Assembly (NCBI GenBank): GCA_963678675.1
Contig: OY783191.1
Span: 10,486,995 to 10,550,994 of the forward strand
Length of the DNA: 64,000 bases
Source of the DNA: Xiphydria camelus
Taxonomy: Eukaryota; Arthropoda; Insecta; Hymenoptera; Xiphydriidae
Direction: 5' to 3'
This document shows, in pieces, positions 28,605 through 40,573 of this stretch. Both the position numbers and the translations under genes were made by a program. Each line of letters opens with the position of its first letter. The stretch's first letter is position 1. Below the pieces are notes generated by a model. The model was not told where the DNA came from. It searched no databases and worked only from the letters and a program-made list of their open reading frames with translations.

Positions 28605-29027
28605 TACCGCATGTCCGAGCCCAAACCGCTCAAGCGCCGATACCTATGGCCGATAACTTGAAATTTGTTTTCGGCAGTGTTTGCCGACGGTTGAAAATTT
28701 GATAGTTAATGATGGCTTGAGAAGAGTGCGCTGTGCGTACTGCGTGAGAGCAAAAAGTGTCAAAGGTCTGATTTCTCGATAGCTGTCAATTCGAGAGATC
28801 GAAGTATTGAATAACAGACGAAACACTTCAATCTCTCGAATTGACAGAGCTATCGGGAAATCAGACGTTTGACACTTTTCGCTCTCACGCAGTGCACACA
28901 GCGCACTCTTCTAAACCCATCTCTAACTATCAAATTTTCAACCGTCGGCAAACACTGCCGAAAACAAATTTCAAGTTATCGGCCATAGGTATCGGCGCTT
29001 GAGCGGTTTGGGCTCGGACATGCGGTA
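28605..29027. mobile_element. Long palindrome, family B copy (TACCGCATGTCCGAGCCC)
   Basis: 423 bp. The ends TACCGCATGTCCGAGC and GCTCGGACATGCGGTA enclose arms of about 200 bp (GAGAAGAGTGCGCTGTGCGT, GTGTCAAAGGTCTGATTTCT, AGCTGTCAATTCGAGAGATC) around GAAGTATTGAATAACAGACG. It starts 20 bp after a laminin splice donor. Copies: 40195-40573, 59606-59853 (right arm mostly lost), and a relic near 47890-48190. Confidence 0.85.
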
Positions 29028-29210
29028 CTCGTAAAAAGTTCTTTTACCGACCAATGGTATTATCTTAAAAGTAGAAATCATATTTATCTTCGATTACCTT
29101 AGAAACTTGCTCGATAAGGTAGATTCTATCGTTCGAGTAGCTCCCCCGATAGCAAAGTGGCGCCACCGTGACTGCAAATGCTTTCGTTTCAAAGCAAATT
29201 TTCTCTTAGT

Positions 29211-29441
29211 ATACCTAGCGTTAATGATTCTGATCGACCCCCTGTGGATGACAGTACATCTATCGAATCGACCATAGTTAAAAGATTCGAGTGAATCTTA
29301 ATGTTTTGCCATAAAGGTTAAATTTGATTGGTGCTTCATGGCAAAACAGGAATATCAGCTCGCAACGTTCAATTACGGTCGACTCAGTTGAAGTACCGTC
29401 ACCCAAAGCGGGTTGATCAAAATCATTGAAGTTAGGTGTAC
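29211..29441. mobile_element. MITE family A, copy 2
   Basis: The same ends and centre as 1733-1958, diverged by scattered substitutions. The 29028-29210 interval holds no other feature. Confidence 0.8.
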
Positions 29442-29456
29442 ACCCCGCTGTATTCA

Positions 29457-29641
29457 GGGTGTCCCAACCACCGTGGACAGTACCTACTATATATCTCCCA
29501 AACGAACGTTATGCCAGAAAAAATAAAAGTTGTACCGTTTGACTTGGTACACAAAACGTATCTAATAATGTGTAATATCCACTTTCGATTTCAAGAAATG
29601 ACGTGCATCTTTCAGTTTTGACTTAAAACAGTTATTTATTA
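29457..29641 (+). mobile_element. MITE family F, copy cut by a Helitron
   Basis: CAGGGTGTCCCAACCACCGT to CAGTTATTTATTA, homologous to 10692-10890. The homology stops exactly at the A before CTAG of the Helitron end. In the uninterrupted copy the next bases are TAATAG, so the insertion point is between A and T. Confidence 0.75.
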
Positions 29642-31063
29642 CTAGCTGTACCCTGCCACGCGTTGCTATGGCTCAGTCTGTCCTATGTAAATAAAAATGT
29701 AACTATCCACGTCCACGTCCACGTCCACGTGAAAAATGTAAATGTCCACGTGAGAAGCAATCCGTAGTATCTAGATCTAAACCGCATATATAATTCTAAA
29801 GATTGGCCCTGAACTTTGTTGGTGGTGCTCAAATATAAACGAACGTTTTGTTCAATGAACGAATCATTTTATTTATGAATACAGCACTTGAAAGAAAATT
29901 CCGAATGAAATCTTTTAAACATTTGGATAACACAGTCACACAAAAAAAGTAGGGTATACATTTGATGCGATATATGTTATCCGTAGTAGTTTTACCTCCT
30001 GATCACGAATCCGGTGTCAAAAAAATTTAGCCGTCACGTCACAATTTTTTTCTAACCTCAAAAAACTGTGCAGTCACACACAAAAAAAAAGTGGCTTACA
30101 TACCTTTGATGCGATATGTTATTCGTAGTAATTTTGCCCCCTGATCACGAATCTGGTGTCAAAATTTGGCTATCACGTCACATTTTTTTTAATATCAAAA
30201 AACCAGCCAGAGATCATGATTTTCAAAAAGTTAATGAAGTTGAACCAAATTCGGTATAGGAGGGTTCTTAGGGTCGCTGATCACGAATCTGAAGTCGGAT
30301 TTCAAAAATTCAAGATGGCGAATCCAATATGGCTGACGAGATTTTCGAAAATCGACGGATTCATGCCAAATTTGGTATAGGGTTTTTTCTTCAGTCGCTG
30401 ATGACGAATATGAAGTTATATTTACAAACATTCAAAATTTTCCGCCATATTGGATCCGCCATCTTGAATTTTTTAAAATCTGACTTCAGATTCATGATCA
30501 GCGATCCAAAAAAACCCCTTATACCAAACTTGACATGAATCCGTCGATTTTCAAAAATCTCGTCCGCCATATTGAATTCGCCATCTTGAATTTCTGAAAT
30601 CGACTTCAGATTCGTGATCAGCGACCCAAAGAATCCCCTATAGCGAATTTGGTTTAAGTCCATTAACTTTATGAAAATCATGATCTCTTGATGGTTTTTT
30701 TAGATTAAAAAAAATGTGACGTGATAGCTAAATTTTGACACCGAATTCATAATCAGGTGGCAAAATTACTACGGATAACATATCGCATCAAATATATACC
30801 CCATTTTGTGTGACTGTGTAATTCATTCTAGAACCACGGTTTATTGGTATAAAAAAAATAATATACAATGGCATGGGGAAAGGTAGAATAGTATATGAAC
30901 AAATAATTCCATTTATAAATATAGTATTTGAAAGAAAATCCCGAATGAAATCTTTTAGAAGCTTCAATAATTCATTTATTATAGAACCACGGTCTAATTC
31001 TGTAAAAATGTGATATATAATACAATAGAATGGGGTAGTTCGTTGCACAACGAATGTTCCTCG

Positions 31064-32229
31064 CTATAAAATAAATATCGTACCTAGAGATTGGAAATAA
31101 TAAATCTTGAGAAATTCCTGCCACGCGTTGCTGTGGCTCAGTCTGGTTAGGTAAATAACCGCTTCATCTGCTTCCACAACAGTGTCGATGGCTTTGTATG
31201 TGACTGTCTCGCTTTGAACGTTAAATTGAATAATATTGTTAAGTGCGTAGACGTCTTTGTTCTTAGCCGCAAGAATAGCTCGTTCACTCATCCAATCGTG
31301 ATTCTTATAATTGGTTTGAATATTGGGAAATACTTTTTTAACCAGTTCTTCTTTTGATGTCATTAAATTGCAGAAGTTATGAGGCAATGAAATTCGTCCT
31401 GAGGTCAGATCAACCCTGCACCTTTCCATTCCCAATTTCCAGCAATTGATGTGAGAATATCTCAGCTGATCGATCGTTTTGCATCTGTCTTAATTGTAAC
31501 GTCTTTACGTATCGCCATAAAGTAGAGTATTTCAGGCAAGCATTAATTTCGTCCGCTGGTATCGATCGAGGAATTACAGGTAATGTTTGCCTGAAATCTC
31601 CGCAAGCAATATTAATGCATTCCCAAATGATCTGATGTTTCCACGCAAATCTTGCAATGATCGGTCAAGAGCCTCGAGTGATTTTTTGTGCGCCATTATG
31701 CATTCATTTCAAACAATAAGTTTGCATTTCTGCAATACTTTTCCCATGCCGGATGCTTTGGAAATGTTGCACGTGGGAGTTTCAATGAATTGCATGTTCA
31801 ATGGCAATTTCGAAGCAGAATGAGCAGTTCTTCCATCTGGTAGCAATATCACGGCTATTCCGACTATGTCATTTTGGGGTCGAATTGCTGCCAGAATCAA
31901 TTTAATTAGGAACGTTTTACCAGTTCTTCCTGGCGCATCTAACAATAAGAAGAGGATTTCTCCAACCCCGTTATTAACAGTTTGCATTATTTGATCGTAA
32001 ATGCCTTTTTGCTCAAGAGTTAGCTTAGTAATATTTGATTCCACATACGACAAAAGATCACCCGCGTGTTGTAATTTTGTTCACGACGCAATTCTACATC
32101 GAATGAAGCAGCAGTAGATCGATTCGGTGATGGCATTCCCAATTGATTGAGAAATTTGTTCGCGATTTGTAAGCACAAATCTTCAATCATTATCAACACT
32201 TTGTTGTAGATTTCTGCTGTGAAATCCAC
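31064..32229 (-). pseudogene. Helitron PIF1-like helicase fragments
   Basis: On minus, 32229-32020 carries IANKFLNQLGMPSPNRS, and 32053-31709 carries LTLEQKGIYDQIMQTVNNG, then the Walker A LLLDAPGRTGKTFLIKLIL, LPDGRTAHSASKLPL and a truncated SKASGMGKVLQKC. After a break, 31435-31064 carries VDLTSGRISLPHNFCN, FPNIQTNYKNHDWMSERAIL and DTVVEADEAVIYLT, the C-terminal helicase part. Walker A usually reads G-P-G-G-T-G-K-T; here it is APGRTGKT, so one Gly is replaced. Confidence 0.85.
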
Positions 32230-33026
32230 GTTTATATTTTAATTTTCCTGGCATATTCGACGGAAAATATCTTCAGCCATGTGCAATTTATATTCCTCCC
32301 ATAACTCTGATGGAGATGAAGGAAAGCAGGCGGTCAATATGATTGCAAACAAAATGCACGAATTTGATTTGAATGTGACGTATGGCACGCGGGCACGTAT
32401 CCCGAAGAAGATTTCATTCGGGATTTTCTTTCAAATACTATATTTATAAATGGAATGATTTGTTCATATACTATTCTACCCTTTCCCCATGCTATTGTAT
32501 ATTACTTTTTTATACCAATGAACCGTGGTTCTAGAATAAACTAATTATCCAAACTTCTAAAAGATTTCATACGGAATTTTCTTTCAAATGTTATATTCCT
32601 AAATGAAATTATATTTATAAATAGAATGATTCGTTTATTGAACAAAACGTTCAATACTATTCTACCCTTTTCCCATTCCATTGTATATTACTTTTTTTAT
32701 ACCAATAAACCGTGGTTCTAGAATGAATTACACAGTCACACAAAAAATGGGGTATACATTTGATGCGATATGTTATCCGTAGTAATTTTGCTTCCTGATT
32801 ATGAATTCGGTGTCAAAATTTAGCCATCACGTCACATTTTTTTTTAATCTCAAAAAACCATCAAGAGATCATGATTTTCAAAAAGTTAATGGACTTAAAC
32901 CAAATTCGCTATAGGGGGTTCTTTGTACGTTACGAACGGCAAATTACAAACGGCTACAAACGGCAACATTTCTATTAAATTCTTCTGTTTCTTGAAATGA
33001 TTTACACCACTTTGCCTTTTACCGCC

Positions 33027-34340
33027 TCATATGGGAAATGAAATAATTCGCCATACAGCTTCATTGCTGCTTATGTATCTTCCAGCCTGATAATGTGCGA
33101 TTTCATCAATATGTATGAGCGCATTCCTATCATTTCTTTCTGGTTGCACTCCAAAAACTGCCATGTCGCTGCCTTTATTCACGTACTTACAAATGTATTT
33201 TATCGATTTAACGGAGTTACAGTATTCTACGTTTATGTGCGCTTTGTATGTTTTTGATAGCAAAGGCGAATATGGAATAACCCACCGGTTATCTAATTCG
33301 ATGTTACCGTGTCGCATTTCTATAGTTACTATTTTACCTCCATCTTCTGCTGATCTTCTGTATAAAGGATATCCATCGTTTCCTGTAACCGTGTTGGATA
33401 CTAATGCTCGAGAATATCGCCTAGAGCATTTTCCGTCTATCATGCATGGTGAATTTGTATTCAGTGTACCGCAAGGTCCATGTATCATATTTTTCGTCAC
33501 AACTTCATGCAAATCCTTATCGACGTCGGCATTGGGTATTTCAGCGCATAATCACATCGTCGATTTCGTTTGAAGTGATTTTGTTATAGAGCCAGATTAG
33601 TATATGTGCGTGTGGCAATCCTCTGTTTTGCCATTCCACTGAGTACAGACCCAAACACTTCATGTTTTGCCATGAAATTCCTCAGCGATTTCAGTTTCTA
33701 TCTGAAAACACGTGTTGTGTGATATTATGCATATCCACCGGTGATTGCCCAGGAAGTAAGAGCTGTTGTATGTATATCGTCCCAAGCTGGATTGCATGTG
33801 AATGTAATGAATAGGTAGGTCTGGACGCCCGTGGTGACGAACATACGCAATTGCATCTTGAGCGTACTCATGCATATGACGTGGACTGCCTGTATATGAA
33901 GATGACAAAATCGTTATTCTTCCAACGTTAGTTGTATTACCGTCATTTATAACTGCATCTCGCAAATGAACGTATTCCTCAGAGCGAAGTTTGGTTTGAT
34001 TGAAATGGATGAATATCAAACGTTCTGTTTCGATTTTTGCATACATATCTACGATGTATTGGTGAAACAATTGACGGCATTTCAAAAATAATGTGATTGT
34101 CTTCACTCTCTCGAATCATTAATCGGTATGAATAATAGTTTGTTGCGCTGCATTTCTTATTTGTTTCTTCGCCACTGACTGGATTTATCATCTTAACGTT
34201 GAAGTGATATACATCAGCACCGTCACAAAAAATGATTGGATATTGTAGGGCATCGTAGCATCAACGAGTTTCTACAACTTTTGTCAATTGATCGTTTCTC
34301 CAATGAAGAACAATATATCTAGGTTGGAGACGCGTATTTA
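33027..34340 (-). pseudogene. Helitron Rep (HUH) region
   Basis: From about 34340 on minus: YDALQYPIIFCDGADVYHFN, MINPVSGEETNKK, YYSYRLMIRE, then LFHQYIVDMYAKIETERL, RSEEYVHLRDAV, GSPRHMHEYAQDAI; a frameshifted stretch with QWNGKTEDCHTHILIWLYN; then HEVVTKNMIHGPCG and NTVTGNDGYPLYRR, VIPYSPLLSKTYKAHINVEY, and GRYISSNEAVWRI. The CHTHILIW segment aligns with the H-A-H-I-L HUH motif of Helitron Rep proteins (nicking and rolling-circle replication). At least three frame breaks. Confidence 0.85.
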
Positions 34341-34350
34341 AAATCTTAAT

Positions 34351-34689
34351 TTTCTTTAATTTTTTATGCCGAAATGGGGCACACCAAATTTTTTAAAAGC
34401 ACTGATCCAGTATCGGAATAATATGCAAAATCAGAAAATAAAATTAACAAAAATCATGCAACTATCCCAGTGAAATATTGAAAGTAAAGCTACGTAGTAG
34501 TCGTAATCATTTTAGTAGGCTGAAAATGGAGCACGTCGTAGTGGAAACTGTAGAGGTTATAATTGCAATATTCGGGACTATCGAGATGGGGAAAAAGAGA
34601 GACTGCATTCACATTTACGTTACTTCAATGAGATAACAAAAATGATAAACTGTTACCAGTATTAGATATACGATATCAAAGAAAGGGTA
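34351..34689. other. Intron interval, no gene seen
   Basis: Should contain the 5' end of the Helitron, but I could not identify its TC terminus. AT-rich with no repeat pair. Confidence 0.4.
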
Positions 34690-35034
34690 ATTTATTACAG
34701 AATTTGATGTCTTTACCCTATTGAAAAAGTATCATAGATTATCATAGATTCTGATAGAAAACTTATAAAATCCCCATAGAATTCCCATGAGAATTTGATG
34801 TGTTTTTGACACAGTAATTCCAGATACCCTTTCATAAAAATCTGAGAGAGATGAATGGGAATGTATTAGATTCTATGTGTATCTGTAAAAACAAATAACA
34901 TCTTGTAAGGTTCAATTAGTAATTACAAATAGAACGGCGTGTACAGATCTTTATAATTTTTATGGGAATTTACTTGTTATTATATTACGGATACATATAA
35001 AATTCGGTAAATCCCTATTTATTATATCAGTTAC

Positions 35035-35521
35035 ATACAATCCGTTCCCCTCTATACACGCCAGCGTAGCACATTGCATATCAGAACCTGATATTCCTAC
35101 CGTGGCCACAAAGTATTTGTCTTTTATATACGTGATCAAAATGAGGTTAAATCGGTCAATTAGTAAGTAACTTATCTGACGGCACCTTCTTCTGATGTCT
35201 CCTTTCCTGCTCTTTATGCACAACCAGACAAAAATCGCACTGCTTCCGTTCGCTATCTTGATTATTCGAAAAAAATACAAACGATTATCAAACTATCTGT
35301 CAGAGCATCTGTCACATTCACCACTATTGAGATGACCGATGTTTTTCGGATTGAAACGTCTATTTGGTTCGTGTCCTGGCTATTTGGTTCGTGTCCTGGC
35401 TATTTGGTTCGTGTCTGGGCTGTCGGTATTGTCACCGAATTTTAGGGAACCATCTTGGATCCGATAGCGCCAACCGATATGCAATGTGCTACGTTGGCGT
35501 GTATAGAGGGGAACGGTCTGT
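35035..35521. mobile_element. MITE with CCGTTCCCCTCTATACACGC ends
   Basis: 487 bp with TIRs of about 45 bp (CCGTTCCCCTCTATACACGC through GTAGCACATTGCATATC and its inverse). The interior is homologous to 8900-9118 and to the MITE C core. A 20-bp unit (CTATTTGGTTCGTGTCCTGG) is tandemly present nearly three times at about 35362-35420. Confidence 0.8.
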
Positions 35522-35524
35522 ATA

Positions 35525-36228
35525 CAGGGTGAACCAGGTTAGACGTCGTTTTTTTATTTGTGATAAAACAACAAGAAAAAAGTAGACTTTCATAAGAAAA
35601 TTTGTTTCAAAAATGTTTCCTAACAGATACAGGGTGTCAAAGTTTCGAAAAAAAATAGTTTTCTCATCATAACTTTGACCCCCTGCATATTTGTTAGGAA
35701 ACATTTTTGAACATAATTTTCTTATGAAAGTCTACTTTTTTCTTGTTCTTCTATCATATATCATAATTAATGACGTTCAACCTAGTTTTGGCCTGCTCGC
35801 AACCCTATAAATTAAAATAAATATCTCAAAAACGAAGCCATAAATCAAACATTTACAAGGGTGAGTTTTTTCTCTAAATTAAACGGGGAATCCAATAATT
35901 AAATTTTCTTTGCAAAAGATCCAGTGGCGCCGAAGATTGGAAGGGGGAAAGGGGGTACCGGCCCCCAGTATCTACGCCACTGGAGAATTTCTTTAAATTA
36001 TTTGATCATTACTTAGAGCTGTATTACATTAGTCTGTGTACGAAATTTCATGGAAATTGATCAAGTCGTTTAGAAGTTATGATGAGAAAACAATTTTTTT
36101 TCGAAACTGTGACACCCTGTATCTTTGTTAGGAAATATTTTTGAAAAAAATTTTCTTATGAAGGTCTACTTTTTTCTTGTTATTCTATCACATATCAAAA
36201 AAAATGACGTTTAACCTGGTTCACCCTG
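35525..36228. mobile_element. MITE family D, copy 2
   Basis: Ends CAGGGTGAACCAGGTTAGAC and the inverse, TA on both sides, 704 bp. It directly abuts the preceding MITE. Confidence 0.87.
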
Positions 36229-36370
36229 TAGAATTTAATGTATTCCTATTCATCCTTCTCAAACTTTTCGAATGGATATCTGGGATTACTGTATCAAAAG
36301 CACATCAAATTTCCATAGAAATTGTCTACGGGAATCTATGGAATCTTTTCAATAGGGTAATAAATTAGAA

Positions 36371-38152
36371 CTAAAACTTAATTACCTTCAAAATGTACAG
36401 AGTGAAGAACTGTATTTTTATGGCTTTAGAACAAAGTGATGCAAGTCATATTGTCGATTAGCTTTTCTTCCTCAGTAACACTACAACCAAAATGATTTAT
36501 CTAAAATGTTAAATATTTGTGTAATTTTACTTTACAGCTATAGATTCAACGATATAGGTATTGAATTCAGTATCCAAAGAAATTGTATAGGTCAACCAGT
36601 TCAAAATTATAAATAAATAACGAATTGAAGTTTTTTCTCTGTGTATCCTGATAGCCAGTAAACATAAAATCCTAACAAGATGTTATGCATCCATTCTTTA
36701 TTTCGTTGTCCCCTGTGGCCCATTTTATGTATAATTGGTGAGCATTACTCCAGTATATTGAATACTTGGATGTAGCATCGTCATTGTGTTTTCCATTTCT
36801 ATGTAAATATTATGCTAGCATTATTTTCTTAACTGTGTTACTAATTTTGTATTTACCGTTTCCAACTATATACATATACCTATAGGCTATATGTTAGCAA
36901 TCTTTGCTGAAATATCGCCAAATTTTGTAGTCATTAATGAATAAATTACGCTACTACGTCAGTGACATTTTTGATAGGTCAATTTCAGGTACCTATATGG
37001 TGGCGTACAACAACAATTTAGTTAAACTTATCATAGCAGTTTTGAATTAGTTTATCAAGAATGTGGAAAATTTCCCGTATGTGTCAGATTATATTCTGAT
37101 TTTCATTTTTCGAATTTCATCCCAATTCGTAACTTTTATAGAAGTTATCAGTAAAGGTTTAATATTTTTTATTATGTAATAACTTTTAAACGGATTGTTT
37201 GGTATAATCAACTATAACTCTCCTGTGATAGCACAAAACAGTCAAAAAGTAAACATTAGGTACTTCAAATTTTAATGCCAACAGTGTGCTAGCAGCTGGC
37301 GATAAATCTTTTAAAATATATCATATGCTTACCTTTTGCTGACCATATGTTTACCTAACATGATTTTCTCACTGGAAATTAAATTATAATATAATGCCAT
37401 TATTGTGCTGGCTACTTTTAAACTATTCAGTATTTGAATGTATGACACTAGTCATCATGACACTCTGGCAACATTTGCCAGCATTTAAAATGTTCGTATT
37501 TTACTTGGGCATGCCATAGTAACCATCCTGCGCAAGTACACTGCGAAGAAAAGGAAATAGAAAATTAGTTAGCTTTTGGAAGCTTCCTACGAGATAATGC
37601 TGCAAATTAGCTGCTAATTTTACACCAGACATATTGCAGCAGTATTAATTAGCAAATCTTGTAAGATCTTTCCACAAGAATACTGAAATTCTCTCACATG
37701 GAAGCTTGTGCAAAGAAAAAGTGCAGGTTACTTATAAGATTTTTTGCAAGATCGTTGAAATTCTATTGCATCACAGCTTGTATAAGATATATTGCAAGTC
37801 TTTTGAAACAAGTTTTTATAATATAAGACTCCTGGATGAGTGCTTTGCGCAGATAACTTGCAGCAGACTCTGGCTACTAGGGTACTGGCTATCAGGATAA
37901 GAACTAATTATTGTATACCTAAAATGAGCTTTTAATGAATATTCAAATTGAAATTAAATAGTAGAAGAATGATTGAATTTAATTATTCTCATATATCCTG
38001 TTTTAATGAGCGCCTAGAAAACGTTCGAATTAAAATTCAACGCTTGATGAATGATTGAGTATTGAATCATTCTCGCATATCTTTTTTTTTATTTTTTCAC
38101 TGATTTACCTATAAGGAAACATTGATACGAATAGAAATTCTTAAATTAACAG
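36371..38152 (+). other. Laminin intron interval with a possible TIR pair
   Basis: AT-rich with no gene. TATCCTGATAGCCAGTA at 36645-36661 is exactly inverted at 37883-37899, suggesting a 1.25-kb non-autonomous element. The inner ends share no further obvious similarity, so this is tentative. Confidence 0.45.
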
Positions 38153-38379
38153 GCATGCGAACACAACACGATTGGTCCAAAGTGCGACCGCTGTATAATA
38201 GGCTATTACGGTGACGCGACACGAGGATCATCTGATGACTGCAAGAAATGTGCCTGCCCGCTGACAATCGAGTCCAATAATTTCAGTCCTAGTTGCCAAT
38301 TGGATAATCTTAACGATGCGGATGACGGTTATGTCTGCACTCAATGTCCCAAGGGATACACTGGCGATCATTGCGAAAG
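38153..38379 (+). CDS. wb: Laminin alpha exon: LE repeats
   Basis: 227 nt entering in phase 0 after a 9.6 kb intron (acceptor TTAAATTAACAG to 38152). It reads ACEHNTIGPKCDRCIIGYYG, then CKKCACPLTIESNNFSPSC and CTQCPKGYTGDHCE. The CACPL...NNFSPxC motif is the distinctive LE repeat that follows the first L4 in alpha-1/2 chains, which is the main reason for choosing wing blister over LanA. It exits in phase 2 at donor GTAAAT. Confidence 0.93.
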
Positions 38380-38556
38380 GTAAATCGAAATAATAGTTCC
38401 CTTCCTTCACCCCCTGAATTTTTTACTTCTCTTTCATCTTTGACACAGATTAAGTGTCCTTTGATCAAGATTCATGTAATTCGAAAAACGAAATACCATC
38501 CCCACATTGAGAACTCGAAAATCCTCTTGACGAAAATTCTGTTTATATTCTTAAAG

Positions 38557-38744
38557 CTGCGACGTCGGATATTTTGGTGACCCCATGACACCCGGTAGCA
38601 TGTGCGAGCCTTGTCCCTGCGGTGGCGGCCACTGTGATCAAGTGACGGGTCGTTGTTTAGAGTGTCGCGGAAATACAGAGGGATGGAAGTGTGACAGATG
38701 TAAAGAGGCGCATTACGGAAATCCTTTAGAACGGAACTGCATGC
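38557..38744 (+). CDS. wb: Laminin alpha exon: LE repeats
   Basis: 188 nt. The acceptor is TTCTTAAAG to 38556, and the first base completes AG|C (Ser) from the previous exon. It reads CDVGYFGDPMTPGS, CEPCPCGGGHCDQVTG and CDRCKEAHYGNPLERNCM. It leaves in phase 1 at donor GTGAGT (38745). An apparent ATG inside the exon at 38585 is internal and not a start codon. Confidence 0.92.
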
Positions 38745-39795
38745 GTGAGTGGCCTACTAATGTTATATTCTAACAAGAAAAGAATCGGTAGATATTGCTT
38801 AAATGCTATATATATATATATGTATATATGTATTATTAGATATATTATTAAAGGTTCAGTTAGTATATAAGTATTCACAAAGTCACCTACTTTTAACGTT
38901 ATTTATATTTACAATTATTCATCATGGTAACTCAGCATCTGATACAAACCGGTCACTATATTTTATAATTTCACTCGCGGAAAAAGTATTCGGAAGCGTA
39001 TCTCAATGACAATTTAGATAATGTCGGGTAGTCTCTATCTTGATACGAATTACAAATACCTACCTAAGTATTCAGTCGTATCGCGATAAGTGTAGATATA
39101 CGTAGATAGAAGAAATGAATTCAAACACATCCATTTAGATGTTGTCTAACTTTATATACAGGGAGTTCATGGATCCGCTCCGCAACTGAGTAGGCACTGC
39201 CAAACGCGCGAACAAATAGCAAGTGACTAGAGGAACTTTGCCGAACTGCTATGGCAGAGTCCACGCCCAGCTTTAGAGCAGATTCGTGAACATCCGCTAT
39301 ATAGGCTAGTTACGTACCTCCCGTGCACACTATACAATGTATGAATGTGTATTGTACATATACCGAAAGCAGAGCCACCAAACTAGTCTCTTGGCAAACT
39401 TGGAATACTAAATCCTCTATTTATACACTCACAATACCAACAAAACTACGATTGTAAAGGTACAGAACTAGCATATAGGATGATAGAAAAATAAGTAGTC
39501 ATCCCCACTATGAAGCAATAGAGAGGATCGATCACTCTGCATATTCAAAACTTTTAGTCCTTCACGGCCATTGTCAGTATGGTTATAAGTATTACTACCC
39601 TCGGTTTGCAGGTGGCAATACTTATAACTACTCTGTACATTGTTCAATAGTGAATATATTGATTTAATAGTTAATGCCATCGAATCTCTTTACATATGAA
39701 GAGAAGGTCTATCGAGTACAAGTTCATTTTAAATAATAAGAATTAAACATTGAATCATAATGATTAAAACTGAAAGATTAAAAATACTATTTCAG
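38745..39795 (+). other. Laminin intron, 1.05 kb
   Basis: Short (TA)n near 38811-38835. A locally inverted segment lies near 39570-39625 (TGGTTATAAGTATT / CAATACTTATAAC). No gene. Confidence 0.5.
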
Positions 39796-40077
39796 CTTGC
39801 AACTGTGACTCCCTTGGTAGTACATCCAATTACTGCGACCTCATAACAGGCCTTTGTCTGTGCCGACCCCTCTTCACGGGCAGAGACTGTTCCACCTGTG
39901 TGGAGGGATTCGGCAATGTCACGGCTGGTTGCCGTGAATGCGATTGTGGTGTTGGTGCCATCGAGGAGACTTGCGACAACATCAGCGGAGACTGCAAGTG
40001 CAACATCGGCGTCGTTGGGTCTCGGTGTGACGCGTGCGAGGAGGACTACTACGGGCTGTCGGAGGAAGGCTGTTTAG
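39796..40077 (+). CDS. wb: Laminin alpha exon: LE repeats, last visible exon
   Basis: 282 nt with acceptor CTATTTCAG to 39795. The phase-1 junction restores C-M-P-C-N-C-D, an LE start. It reads ACNCDSLGSTSNYC, then CRPLFTGRDCSTCVEGFG, CRECDCGVGAIEETC and CNIGVVGSRCDACEEDYYG. It ends GCLG in phase 1 at a consensus donor GTAAGT (40078). The next exon should resume with an LE cysteine pattern, but none is visible to position 64000. Confidence 0.93.
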
Positions 40078-40194
40078 GTAAGTCGTCCGAAGATATAATT
40101 GTCTTAAGATGTAACTCTCCGATTCCACCTTCCGATTATCTCTAACGCGGATTTATAGAATTGTAAGATATAAACGTTTGCTTATGCCGGGCCA

Positions 40195-40573
40195 TACCGT
40201 ATGTATCATGCCAAATTAAACAAGCAGATATACCGACACTGCCGAAACTTTACCGACGGTCAAGAATTTTATAGTTAGAGTTGGCTTGAGAAGAGTGCGC
40301 TGTGTGTGCTGCGTGAGAGCGAAAAGTGTCAAACGTCTGATTTCCCGATAGCTGTCAATTCGGAAAATCGAAGTATTGAATAATAGACGAAACACTTCGA
40401 TCTCTTGAATTAACAGCTATCAGGAAATCAGACGTTTGACACTTTTCGCTCTCACGCAGCACACACAGCGCACTCTTCTCAAGCCAACTCTAACTATAAA
40501 ATTCTTGACCGTCGGTAAAGTTTCGGCAATGTCGGTATATCTGCTTGTTTAATTTGGCATGATACATACGGTA
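40195..40573. mobile_element. Long palindrome, family B copy
   Basis: 379 bp with ends TACCGTATGTATCATGCC and its inverse. The arms share GAGAAGAGTGCGCTGTGTGT and GTGTCAAACGTCTGATTTCC with the 28605 copy, but the outer parts differ (AAACAAGCAGATATACCGAC), so the family has variable ends and a conserved core. It begins 118 bp after the last laminin donor. Confidence 0.82.

Larger units (their letters stand above)
29642..34350 (-). mobile_element. Autonomous-type Helitron, decayed and rearranged
   Basis: Minus-strand element. The 3' end at 29642 is CTAG, preceded on minus by a GC-rich hairpin region (AGCAACGCGTGGCAGGGTAC) and followed by T. Protein remnants in order from 34.35 down: Helitron-like N domain, HUH Rep, a gap, helicase Walker A, helicase C-terminal part. 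The non-coding 29.9-30.85 and 32.4-32.95 kb parts contain inverted duplications (TGTGACGTGATGGCTAAATT and similar at three sites). The 5' TC end was not found. Confidence 0.8.
34690..36370. mobile_element. Diverged inverted-repeat element split by nested MITEs
   Basis: The left part (34690-34875) and the right part (36230-36370) are inverted: TTTACCCTATTGAAAAAG with TTTTCAATAGGGTAATAAAT, AATTCCAGATACCC with GATATCTGGGATTAC, GAATGGGAATGTATTAGATTC with GAATTTAATGTATTCC. The 1.35 kb between them consists of two later elements (35035-35521 and 35525-36228), so the original element was about 0.35 kb. Confidence 0.6.
628..40077 (+). other. wb: Laminin alpha-1/2 gene (wb-like), internal part, nine exons
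   Basis: Overview of the host gene. Nine exons (628-864, 20012-20173, 24768-25064, 27434-27688, 27993-28240, 28348-28585, 38153-38379, 38557-38744, 39796-40077) all have AG acceptors and GT donors. Their phases agree at every junction (0,0,0,0,2,0,2,1, then an open phase 1). The joined 2134 nt encode about 711 residues: LE repeats, one L4 domain, LE repeats. The order LE, L4, LE directly after the CECxxHTCG motif fits the alpha-1/2 class (wing blister), not the alpha-3/5 class (LanA), which has a longer LE run before a different domain. The protein is a secreted basement-membrane chain. Visible introns run from 107 bp to 19.1 kb. Class assignment is from recalled family architecture, not a search. 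Confidence 0.9.
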
